The position numbers were made by a program, and so were the translations under genes. From positions 1 to 64,000 of the IMG/VR virus record IMGVR_UViG_3300007512_000021: a stretch of DNA of 64,000 bases, one strand, 5' to 3'. Shown one piece after another: positions 49,849 through 61,800 of the stretch. The stretch comes from a virus. Each line of letters starts with the position of its first letter. Positions within the stretch are counted from its first letter, which is position 1. The notes under the pieces were generated by a model. That model had not been told where the DNA came from, searched no databases, and saw nothing but the letters and a program-made list of their open reading frames with translations.

Positions 49849-52800
49849 TCAACCTCCCATTGATTCCTGTAAACGCCGCATACGCTCTCGTTCAATGAGG
49901 CGTTCAACAAGCTGCGCTTTCCAATTACGAATATTAGCCAAAGTACCGTCAGTTTTAGTTGTCCGAAGGAAAAGCCACGCCAACCGCTTCTGTCGAATAC
50001 GGTCTGTCTTATCCAAAATCTGATCGATTCGTCCTAACAACAACGGAAACCCATCCTCCTCTGAGAACTTCGTATAGAAGGGATCTGGAGTATCGTTAGG
50101 GGGATGTTCAATATCGAGAAGGATATCCTCCAAGATTACCCGTCGATCCAACGCCGATAAGCAATCGGAATCATTCAGGAAAGGGGCATACTGGTATTGG
50201 CCCGCCAAACCGTACAAGAAGTTGTTTCGAGGAACCCCCAACCCTGTGTCTGGGATCGTCGGGTCACCTAAATCAAAGGAGTGTCGCTCGTTTTGGAAAT
50301 CCCAATACGTCCCACTCTTGTCTCCCCGCATGGCCCCCTCGAAGTTTTCCATAAGAGACAGAATCCGCTCACGGTGGAACAAAATCATCTCTACCGTGTC
50401 ATCTTTCAGGAACTTCGTGGGTCGAATGACCTTGTACGAAAAGGGTCCAATCGAGAACGGGGTTTCCTTGAAGGAGTTGTGGGGAGGAACCCCTGTTTCA
50501 CCCCCTGGCTCATCCCAAGCGGGGCCGCCATTCGCCCACAGTCCTTGATGGGGATCTTCTCCAGCGAACGCCGTGGGCCGTAGATCCCCTTGACCTTCTC
50601 GACCGTTTGCCGTCCCATCCAGCGGATCAATCTCTCCTGATAAGGAAGATGCGCTAATCGTTGGGTAAAGGGCGAAGAAATTAAGAGGGGTAGACCCGCC
50701 TCCGTGTAGCTTATCAATTGGATTTGGTTGGCCTGAAGACCCGATGAGTTCGGAAGCTCCGAGCCGATTTGGACTCACCTGCACCCGTGTTTCTTCGATC
50801 TTCTCGATCTTGTAATAGCCTCGGTTATCGTCAAGCTCGCCCGGATAACCTTTCTCGTAACCATCAGCTTCGCTGACTGCGGTGCCAATATCTCCAAAAG
50901 GCCGTAAGCCTTCTTCAACGGGGTCGGGCTGTTCTTGTGTGTTGTCCCAACCTTCCACTTCTCCGGCAGGGTCAATAAGGAGATAGTCCCCTTCCTCGAT
51001 GCCTTCCGATTGGAAATTGATCTGGCCGTCCTCCAAGCCAGCATTTGTGTCCGTGAGAAAGTTTACGGACGCACCATATATGTCTGTATTGGGGTGTGGG
51101 GGATCGCCGGGTTCGGGAACGGGCAAGCTGGAAGCGTCCCACTTCACAATGCCGCCAGCGGCGGGGTAGCCGTTTTCGTCATTCCCCGGCCCAAGTGCCG
51201 CCCGCCGAGTCATGATGATCTCTTCGGTAGCCAACTCTAAAAGCTGTTCGTTGGACTGCTGGTGAGGCACAGGTGGCCTGAACAAGTAGATTTCAAGCTG
51301 GTCCCCCGCTATGGGATCGTCTCCCACAAACCCTGGCGGCCCGATCTGAATCTCTGTTCCTTGCAGCCAACCAGCCCCTATATCCTCCAAGGTGCCTTCG
51401 ACCTTGCTGATTTCCCCCCAACCTCGAAGCTCCCCCGTGGTCGTGTTCATCACTCGCACAATGTCGCCAACATTGATGTTCACATCATCATCGGTAAGAG
51501 GCCCAAGCTGAGTTCCCCAACCTGTAATGTCTTCGGCATCGGGTGGGGGCTTCACTATCAACTTACCGAAGGTGTACCCCTGCGTATAAGAGACACACTC
51601 GGAACGGCGGGTTTCATAAGCGAAGCGTAAGCCCTTCATGGCATCCGATAGTGGGTCCAAAACATAGTTATGGAACCTACGGATGCGACGAACGGAGAAC
51701 TGTACTCGTTCTACAAAGTGATCAAAGGGGTAATCTGGAACCGTGTCACCATCTTCATCAGCGATGAAGTCTAAGACAGTTCGTTCACCGACCTCATTCG
51801 GGTCAAGGCTTTCCTCTGTGGCTGGCACAGTGCCGTTATCATCACAAACAACTGAACGGGTCGCCCGACCTAAATCAAAGGTCGGCCTTGGGAAGTTGGG
51901 TTCAAGGAAAACCCCCGCCTCTGCCCAAAAGGTCGCATTGAATACCGTACCAGGGAGCAGACAGTTGAGACAGTTGTTTGCCACCGAAGCGGTGGGGTCG
52001 TTGATCCCAAATTCTCCACCAAGAGACAGAAACGAAATATCAATGTATGTGGGGATAGTCTCGTAGGCGGCCAGAGCGTTCTCGTCTTCTTGGAACTCTC
52101 CATGAACCCAACCCGTCGCAGGGGTCTTACCTACCAGAATATGTCCCTCTGGACCCTTATCGGGGTTGACCCCCATCCAATCGTGTTTGCGGATACGGGC
52201 ACGGTTGTAAAGCCCGTCATAAGGCAACGGCGGTTCGTAATCCCCGTCTCCATGGGCGGTCCAAGTTTGGGTGTCCCCATAAGCCATATCTTCATTTTGA
52301 AGCTGAATATCTACGAACCCACGAATAGCTCGATGCTCTCGTAAGCCGTCTACGCCGAGATCGGTCGCCCTTGGGTTCGGGTCGTCGGGAAGCTCGCTCC
52401 AATCATGGCCTGACAGTCGAATATCGGGGTACTTGGTAGTGTTGGGGTGTTTGATATTGATTGGAAAGAACTTCGCTCCTGTGATGTTCTTTCCAACAGA
52501 AGCGATCACTAACTCTTTAGCGTCCTCGTAAGAAAGAACGGTGCCTCCCCCTCCTTTTGCCGTATCGAGATCAAGCGTAAAAGTTCCTGCCGCCGCATCA
52601 ATCGCCGTGTATTCGCACCGAAGAACCGCTTCATCCAAGTCGGTCTGGTTCATACTGTCGGTGGGGTTTTCAAACAGGATGTAAAGGTAAGCCTCAAAAA
52701 GACCTACACCTCCGGGGTCTAACCAACTTGTTCCGTTCGTAGTGGGTGCGCCGTCAAAAGTTCGGAGACCTGAAACGGTAAGAATGTCGTTGGCCTCATC

Positions 52801-55800
52801 AAAAGCTGTGATAGCTGGAACACGAAGGTCCAACCACCCATCATTTGTGTTCCAATTAACTGTTTCTTCGGATGCTCGAACAGGTCGCATCGGGGCTTTT
52901 TGCCCGTTGATGGTTCCAGTTCCTTCCCAAGCGGGATCGGGATAAAACGTCCCCCCCGCTGGTGTCAGATTTTTCCCGTCCGAATGGTTTTGGGGGTCGA
53001 GGCCGTAGCGCACCAAATAGGTGCCGACTTTAGTAGAGGCGTACTCTCCTGGCCCTGTTTGAATGTAAACCACATCTCCCGCTTCCACTTCGGGGCACTT
53101 GAAGGAGCACTCATCGGGATCGTTCAGATATGGCATAGTTTCATCCATACTGTACGTTGAGATACGATTCGGGAACGAGCTTGAACCCGTTAACGGGTCT
53201 GCGTCTGCGTCTTGGTGCCAGAGCATGTCCCCATATCTTCCTTCGGGCAGATTGGGGGGGATCACCAGCGAGGTTGGTGTCAGGTCAGAGGACGGGATCG
53301 CCGCTGTCTTGGCCGCTTCTGTGAAGGTGATTGGGACATTCCCGTGGGCTTCAAAGCCCATCACTCTCAAGACCCCATAACCAGTTCGCCAATAGCCCAC
53401 ACCGTCAATCGTAGGGGGTTCCTCTCCAGCAGGTATGTTGTCGGGATCGATATCCGTCATCCAATCGTGTCGAGGAAGGAAGGTGAACGGAACGCCCCCA
53501 TTAACATGCGCCATGTCGTTTACGTTGAGGGGGATCTCTACTGGCAATCCTATCCAGTTGAAGTAATCGGAGTCGGTTTCAATCGCTTGCCCCGTGACCT
53601 TGGAGACGTTCAGATCCATTTCCAAGTTGATCTCGGAAATCGGATGGGTGGTGCCTCGAACTTTCCCGTTACGGACATCCACAGGGCAGGTGAAGGTCAG
53701 ACGGTCTGAATCAATGTACGCATTGACTCCATCGATAACCTCCACGCTCATAAGCACTTCCTCATAAGCGTCGGCAAAATCGCTCACAATGGCGGGGGAG
53801 TGATCAATAATATCCCCTTCCCACACCTCGGCATGGCCCCATGTGTAGCGTTCACGAGGGATAAAGGGGGCAATACTTGGGTCTCCCGAACCATCGTTGA
53901 TTTCATACGGAAGGTTGTCCGTCAGGTCGATATGGACAAACCTCGTCCAATCGAACCATGAACTCACGGCGTTGGGATCATGGTCAGGATTAGCCAACCC
54001 TTCGTCGGGGTGGCCTGGAGGGAACGGGTCTGAATACTGTTCGGGAGCTTCGGGGTGGTAGGTCCGAATCACCATCACCGCACTCGGAGAGTCGTTGGTG
54101 GTGTACAGCCATTGTTCGTGCAGGGTTCCACCTACCCCATCGGGTGTTTGGATATACCCGATGGGGGAGCCGTCTATTTCAAGTTGGAACACATGCGCTG
54201 CACCTGCCCCGCCCATAAGTTCGGGATCGTCTCCCATCGTGACTTTGACGACATCGAGCGTAAGGAGCACGGAGCCGTCTCCCGCAAGCGCATCGGGTTC
54301 GTAAGAGTAAGTGATTGGCGGGCCGGGATCTTCGATCAAAGTCGCCCGTTGTAGAAGCTGGAAGGTCAGCTTGGTTCCGACTTCTGCTTGTGCAAGAAGG
54401 TCATTCAACCCCCCTGTAGCAACATCATATCCGGGCGTACCGCTGGAAGGATCGTAGTAGCCACTTCCAAACGGAGTGGTGTCGTTCGCCGCCCCGTCAT
54501 CTACATTGAAGCCGATGATCTCGAACTCAAGCCTTGTCTCGGTGTATCCCTGCTCATGGGGGAAAAGAGGGTCCGAACCATTTACAACGGTCTCTCGAAC
54601 CCGAAGCCCCGACTCCACATAAATAGCGTCCGACTCGAAGTTCCCCATCGTCGCCATGGCCCGATTGATTTCATAGTTGATCGGGGTTTCAGGCTTCGAC
54701 CGAGTAACGAATCGAGGGACCGAGATAACGGAATACCTGTCTGGCTCTTCTCCATGAACGGTGTAGCCGCCTACAGACAAGAACCCTTGGACCCCTGCTG
54801 GTGCAGGGAGTGGAGCACCTTGATCTGTTTCAATAAGGACCAAATCTCCCGCTCGGAGATCCCCCAACCCACTACCATCCTCGTAAGTACCACCCACAGG
54901 GGCAGCGTCAGCCTCTAACTTCAACCCTGACCCGTCTGCTTCTGCAAGAGGGAAAGCCGTGTTGAAAATCTCATCGGGATAAACAGACTTCCACACATGG
55001 GGGAGTGGGGTGAAAGTGCTGTCCTGCTGCATAATGGCGATAACGCTCGCCATAGCCTCCCTGAGCCGCACCAACTCTGTGTTGGTAGACTTCATATAGG
55101 GGAGGGTGTAATCCCCGCTGTCGTCCCGTGTCTCGCCTTTGAGGGCGGGGATCGCAAGGGGGGTCAAGCTGGAATTATAGAAATCCGCATCCCCCTCAAT
55201 ACGTTGATGTGGGTTCGGCCCGTGTTGCCCAAACATCTCGTGTATTCCGAGCATTGGAGTGGACCATTCAGGGAAAGTAAGGTCTCGAATCCGCCCGCTT
55301 CCTGAAACAGTGTAATCAAAGCCTTCTCGGTAGGTGGGTAGGCTGGAAGCGTATGCTCCCAAGTCACTAAATGAGGGATCGTCGGGGTCTACGCCTTCCG
55401 TTGAAACCCCGTCTCCGACCAGCATGACCAAAGTATCAGAATGGGCCAGCGTGATTGGCTCCTCGTTGTTAGCGGGATCAATGATCATGTTGGGATTGGT
55501 GATGATGTCCCCTGAAGCAAAGGTCATCACGCAGCCCTTGATGATTTCTCCAACGAAGAGTTCCTTGAACTCCTCGTTCGGACCCCACCCAGTCTTTTCG
55601 TTGTATTTCGGAACCACCATATCGCCATTCGGGTGTCCGAATTGGAGCCTCATACCAACGGCCCATGGTGGAACATGATCTTCCCAGTTACCCGTATTCA
55701 GGTCGGGCAATCCGTTTTCAGGGTCGGTGGTGGCAAACGAAGCTATGTTGGGCCAGCCCTCCTTTAGGGGGAAATCGGGCAAATCCACCACACTGGCGAT

Positions 55801-58800
55801 TACGGCGGGGCGGGGGATCTCGGAAAAGGAATTTGGGTCTGCAACCCCACCATCAAACAACTCCTCGTCCAGTTCGGGGAACCCGATAATACTGTATCGA
55901 AACACCCGTGCTCGTGCGGTTCGTGGCCGCATGGTGGTGTCCGTAACATTTGTAATGGGGCCAATAACAGGGTTCTCCACTTGACCGATAGTCGATAGGA
56001 AAGTGCTTCGGAGTTTCCAATCCATGATCTTGAGGAAAGAATATGTCCCAAAGTCCATATTCTTAGGGTCAGCCCCTAATCCCGGATAGGTGGTGGTGAA
56101 GTAATTAGCCTTATTCGGGAAGATGCGAGAAAGATAATGCGTCTCCTCCATCGAACGAATCCGACCCTTGATCTCAATCTGAGGCCAACCAGGAAAACGC
56201 CATCGGATACCTGAGACCCTAAAACCAATCACTACTCGGTCGTCCACATCGTTTTTGATGTATTCCATCTGATTGTCGATCAGCAGTTCTCGCCAATCGG
56301 AAGATGGCATTACCCCATCCAACTCTTCGGCAGAGTCGATGGAGAAATCTGTCGGGTCCACAATCAAATCATCTTCGTCTACGATGACATCTGTATCCGG
56401 GGGCATAAACCTCAAGAAGGCTCGCCCATACGCATAACGAGGGTTCAATTTCCCTGAAACAGGGTTGGTGAAGCCAGGGGGTGTGTATTCCAGCCCCTCT
56501 CCAACCCAAAAACGGAACTTACCGTCTCGATCTCCAACGATTCGGCCCGTAGCGGCCTCGCTGATCTGTTCAAACCCAACGCAAACTTCATTGAAGAAGC
56601 TCAGATAGGCACGGGCTGCCCGATCAGTGTCATACAAATGATCTTGTTCAACCTTGATCCCAACCCGACCGTTCTCCCAGTTCTTATCTCCACCAACAGC
56701 AAGCGTAGAGCCGTAAGAACTTTGCTTGGCGGCGGCCTTCTTGATGATTTCTGTTGCCGCTTCGCCCGCAAAATCCAACAGTGGGATGGCTCGGTAATAG
56801 AACGAGTCTGGTGTGTGATAGGAATACGTCCCCATCAGCAGGTTCCCCAACAAACCGTTGCCTTCAGATGGGGCAACCTCGTGAAGGTATCGAAGATTGA
56901 AAGTGGGGAACTGAGGGTAGCCCTCGACCATTTTAGGCTTCACTACTCGGATTCTAATCCTACGGAAAGTTAGCCGTTGGTCGCTCTGAATGTACTGTTG
57001 GATTGGGTACTGGAAATCGATATCCCCTGTTTGGGGATCAGCGATATAGTCTTGGAACGGGGTCATTGTGCGACCTGGAAGGGTCGTCCCAAACTTATCG
57101 ACCTCTCCCCACAAAACGACATCGGTCTCTTCGGATGCCAAAAAGGGCCTTCCAAAACCTAAATACGTCGTATCGTCAGGGGGGTAGATGGGTCGGGTGC
57201 TGACCAACACTTCATCGTCCCCGTACAAAATGCCCTTAGGAAGGGGTGGGGTGATGGAAACGGTTGTCCTTGTGCCGTCCTCGGACAGTGCCAACCCTGT
57301 AATCGTATGGGGAGAGCCGCCGATCTCAATCAAGAAGCCTTGGCCCAACGCCTCGATCAAGTTCGCAAAGAAAATAACCTCTCCCCGTGTTTTCGGGGTT
57401 GGCTCAAAACCTACGTTGGAGGGTTCGGGTTCATCGGGGTTTCCGAAAACAAGCCGTTCCCCTATCGGAACCAGAAACCCGTGTGGTGAAGAAGCTGTGT
57501 TACCCCAAAGGTTCCCACTTGGGTCTTCGGAGATCACCACGGGATCAGAAGGATCTACCTCTCTTGCTACAGGCCATTCCGTAATCAGGCTTAGAACATC
57601 ATTTCCAGGTGCTCTGGACCCTGCTCCCGACGATGGGCTTTCAGGATAAAAAGTAACTGTGGTTAGGTCTGTTTCCGCATCGTAGGCGACAGCTTTCAAG
57701 TAAAAGAGAAACGACACAAGACGCATCAGTTGGCCGGGGTGTACATCCGCACTCCGATCTTCTAAAAGCTCAAATGAGGATACCTTTCCATCAAGGAAAA
57801 ACGGTGGGCGGTACACGGGAGGTGCCGAAACCGTATAAACCGACTCTCCCCCAAAGGCTTCAAGCACCGCATAAGTAATCGTGACCTTACGGCCAGCCAA
57901 AGTAGCGGCATATGTCCCATCCCAAACAGGAGTCGTCTCAATTATGGGGGAGTCAGGGTCTAAGGGGTCGGACAGCACAGCTTCAGGAAGGTCGGGTACA
58001 TCGTATTCAAGTGTGATCTCATTCGTTTCGTAATCGACCGACGCTATGATCGGCCCATATTCTGAGGCCATCTCTGGACCCACATAGATAATAGGCTCAA
58101 TGTCCTGACGGACTGTTCGCCCTGTCGGATTGAACTTGAAGGTGGTGTTATTGACCTTCTCACATTCTTCGGCTCGAACATGCAGCGGTAGGAACTCGAC
58201 GATTTCTGGCAGGATGTTGTCGTCGTCATCTTTTAGAAGCTCTCCCGCCGCATTTGTCGTCTGATAGGTGGCTTCCACAATTTGCCACTCAAGCAACTGC
58301 TCTCGGAACATGAAAGCACCAGCCATCGGATTGAGAAACACATCGGTTTGATCCTCTGTGACCATCCGAGAATCCCAATACACTTGCTCACCCATATTGT
58401 TCGCAATATCGATCTCGCTAAGAGCAATCGTGCCGTCAACCGAGTTCACCTCGGCTTTCCCCGCTTCCAACAGTTCGGGAGGGAAAAGAGTCTCTTCGTA
58501 AATGACGATTGCTTGACCATAATCGTCAAGAATCTGACTGCTGAACTTTAGCTCACGAGTATCTGCTGTAATTTCAACCCCTGTGGGGTCTTCACTGAAA
58601 TCATCGCTTGTCGGAACTTCGACAAGCTCATCCGAAGCAATAAGAAGCGTGGCGATCCGAAGCCGATAATCCCCCGAAGCAAGATGGGTGTCGTCAGGGA
58701 TATGGTTGGAAGTCAGAAACAAGGAAGCGTTCGCCAAAAGTCCTAACTCGGTAGTTTCCAACCACCGCACTGCGGCCCTTGGCGCAAAGTAAGATAGCCC

Positions 58801-61800
58801 GTCTACTTCGGATTCGATCAAAGTGTGGTGCAGCCCAAAACGAATCCGAACTCGTCGTTCACGAGCCAAGTCTTGACTCACATTCGCTATTAAAGCGTCA
58901 GTCCCGATCACCCCAACAGGAGATAGTAGGTGAATCTGAAACGTCTCTCGTGGCATGTGATTGAAGCGTTTGTAGACATAATCAACACTCAATTGATCGT
59001 CGATCTCATCGGGGGTTCGTAACGAGTAGACCTCCCACGAAACCACCCCATCTGAATCCGATGGGAAATTGGGCCACACGGTAAGAGTGTCCTCGTCAAA
59101 CGCCTCGATCAAATAGGAGCCGACAGAATCCCCTGTGAGGACTTTCAGGCGGGCACCAATGGCAATGTCAGGGATAGCGTTGAAGCCAACCCCCTCAGGC
59201 CCCGCTGAGTCGTCTGTGAACACATTCCCACCCTCATCGAAGGTGCCTTTCGCCCCCAAGGATAGAAGTGCTCCGATCTCCTGAATCAGGATAGCGTTCC
59301 CTGTCGCCCCTTCTTGGGGAAACAAGTAATCTTCTCCGTCTGTTTGATACTTATATCCGTCCGTACCGGGATCACGGCTTAAGAAGAAGCCTTTGAGGGC
59401 GGGATGTAGGCTTTCGGGAACAACCCCTTGAACCCCGAAGCTGATTGTAGATACGGGGGTCTTGGTTTGAAACGCTACCGCCCTACTCCCCAACCAAACA
59501 AAGCGACCGATCCCAAACTGGTGGAGGATATCCTCCATGTGGACAAGACTTCGCTGGTATGGACCATCAAAAATCTCAAAGAAAACCCCTTCATCAACAC
59601 CAGCCACATCTTCCAGCGGGGCTTGTTGAAGGAACATATAGGGGGAGCCACCAACATCCCCCAAATAAAGGCTTTCAATGCGGTTCGTGGCCCGAAAGTC
59701 GGGAGTTCCGTCATCGTTCCCCTTATTGAAAGGGGTTCTTTTGAAGCCGATGCAACCCCCGGTATCTGGTAGCCAGTTCAAGTCTAATGAGGTGCCAGCC
59801 AAATTGACATCTGTAAGGGGGTAGGATGTCTTCCAGAAGGGGTTGAAGCCTAAAGCCGCACACCCTGAAAAGTCCTTCTCTCCGTCCACCCCTGGAAGGA
59901 TCTCAATCATCCCCTCACCCGAAGTGGCCGTTAGGAAAAGACGGTTTCCGATGTAGCCAGCTTCGTAGCCGCTGCCGTCCAGAATAAGGTTGATGCTTTC
60001 GGAGACTTCCTTCGCCGTATATGTGTCGGGATCAACCGTCACTTCTTCTGTAAGTGAGAGAGCTTCCCAGATTTTGTAATGACTTCCCCCAACAACTAAC
60101 TGCAAAACCTCGTCACCACGAAGAGCGTAGGGTCCATCTTTCCGAGAAAACATGCGGATATCGGACGCATAAAAGGCTGGCGTAAAGTCTGTGTTTTGGA
60201 AGTAAAGTGGCAACCCCTGTCGCTCATCTTGGTTAGGGGCTGACCGATTGAATACAAGGGGTGAAGTCTCCGCCCCACCATGATTAGAGGAGCCATAAGT
60301 AGTGTAAACCTGAGTCAGGCTTGGGCCAAAAACCCCATCCAAGTCATCGGGGTCTTTTTTGACCACCAAATCCTCAAAAGCCTTATTGGGGTTGAATAGG
60401 AAAGTGTCTCCAACCCCCCGACACTTCCGAACTACGCCTGACTTCCCCGGCCTTCGTCCAACGACCTGACTAAAATTAGGCTCTCGCCCTGTCTTGTCCT
60501 CTTCGATCCTTATTCCAGAAACACCAAGGCCGGGAACTGGAATCGCTACGGGAGCGTTATACCCATCAGACTCCGTAAACTCATCGGTCACAAGTGCGGG
60601 AGCCTTTAACGGTTGGGCAACTCGGCACATAGCAACGCCGTCGTAGTAAAGGGTAGCCCCTGACCACAAAGGCTCAAAATCATCGTTTGGGGCATCCACC
60701 TCCCCCATATCCGCTTTTGTTATGTCAGCGGCACTCAACTTGATTTGACCTGTCGTCAAAGACACGCCAACTTGACCCGTGTTGATAATCGAATCGCCCA
60801 ACTGCTGATCGTTATCCGCAAACTGAACGTCCAACCACTGTCGATTTCCGATCTTCAGTAGGGGTCTTTCTGTAGAACTTGGGATCGGAGAAATGAATAG
60901 AGGTTCGAGATCCGTGCCAAGGATCTTCCCCACTTCACCTTCAGACTCCGACTCGAAGATATCTTGTATGTACCAAATAGTCTGGCCCGCATACTGAGCA
61001 AAGACTCCTGGGTGCCACTGAATAATGCCGTTCTTGTCCCCAACGATCCCAACGGGAGCGGGGTCAAGCACAGAAAAGTCGTAGGTGGCATCATCAATAA
61101 TGCTGTCAGGTACAACCAAGATCCCACGGAAACCAATCGTGCCTGCCTCATCGTCCCCTAAAGGGATTGATCCAGCATCAGGACGAACCCCTAAGCGCAC
61201 CATGGCTACGGAATCAGGGATTTGTGTGCCGACTAAGTAATCCCCGACAACCAGATTCTTTGGTCGAGGGGCTAACTGAGTTGTGGCTTTTTCAGCGTCC
61301 AATCGGCCCAAATTCTTGATGGGGCCGCCCTTGTAGGGTGCCCAACGCTGATCTTTCCCGCTAAACCCAAAACGAGTTTGAGAAGGGTCATTGCGAGTCC
61401 ACCAAAACTTAGGGGGGGACAGATAATAACCAACCTCTGTGACCCGATCTCCTCGTTTATGGCTCAACCCCGCCACAGAGTTCTCAGTTGGACTCAGCAC
61501 ACCCCGATTGAAGACGGTGTCCTCAACATAGATCACGCCAGAGTTGGGGGCGGGGCAAGAAATGTTGCCATCGGCTACCGAAAGGGTCACATCATCCCAA
61601 TCGTCTGACCAATCCCCTCTACGGACGTTGATATAAGCCACCCCTGATATGGTTCGGCCACCGTCATCTGTCAAAATGACTCGGCTGCTGGCCGTCAAAG
61701 GAGCTAAAACCTGCGCCACTACCTCTAAGGCTTCAGGAACAACCTCTCCCTCTGGCATATAGAGTTCAAACGGCTCTGTAAGGGTCAGACTGTCAATGTC

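Noticed and set aside
53212-54918. Plus-strand frames of 165 and 176 codons inside the 4164-aa gene
   Set aside because: They are antisense to an uninterrupted 12.5-kb frame and have no ribosome sites or protein-like composition.
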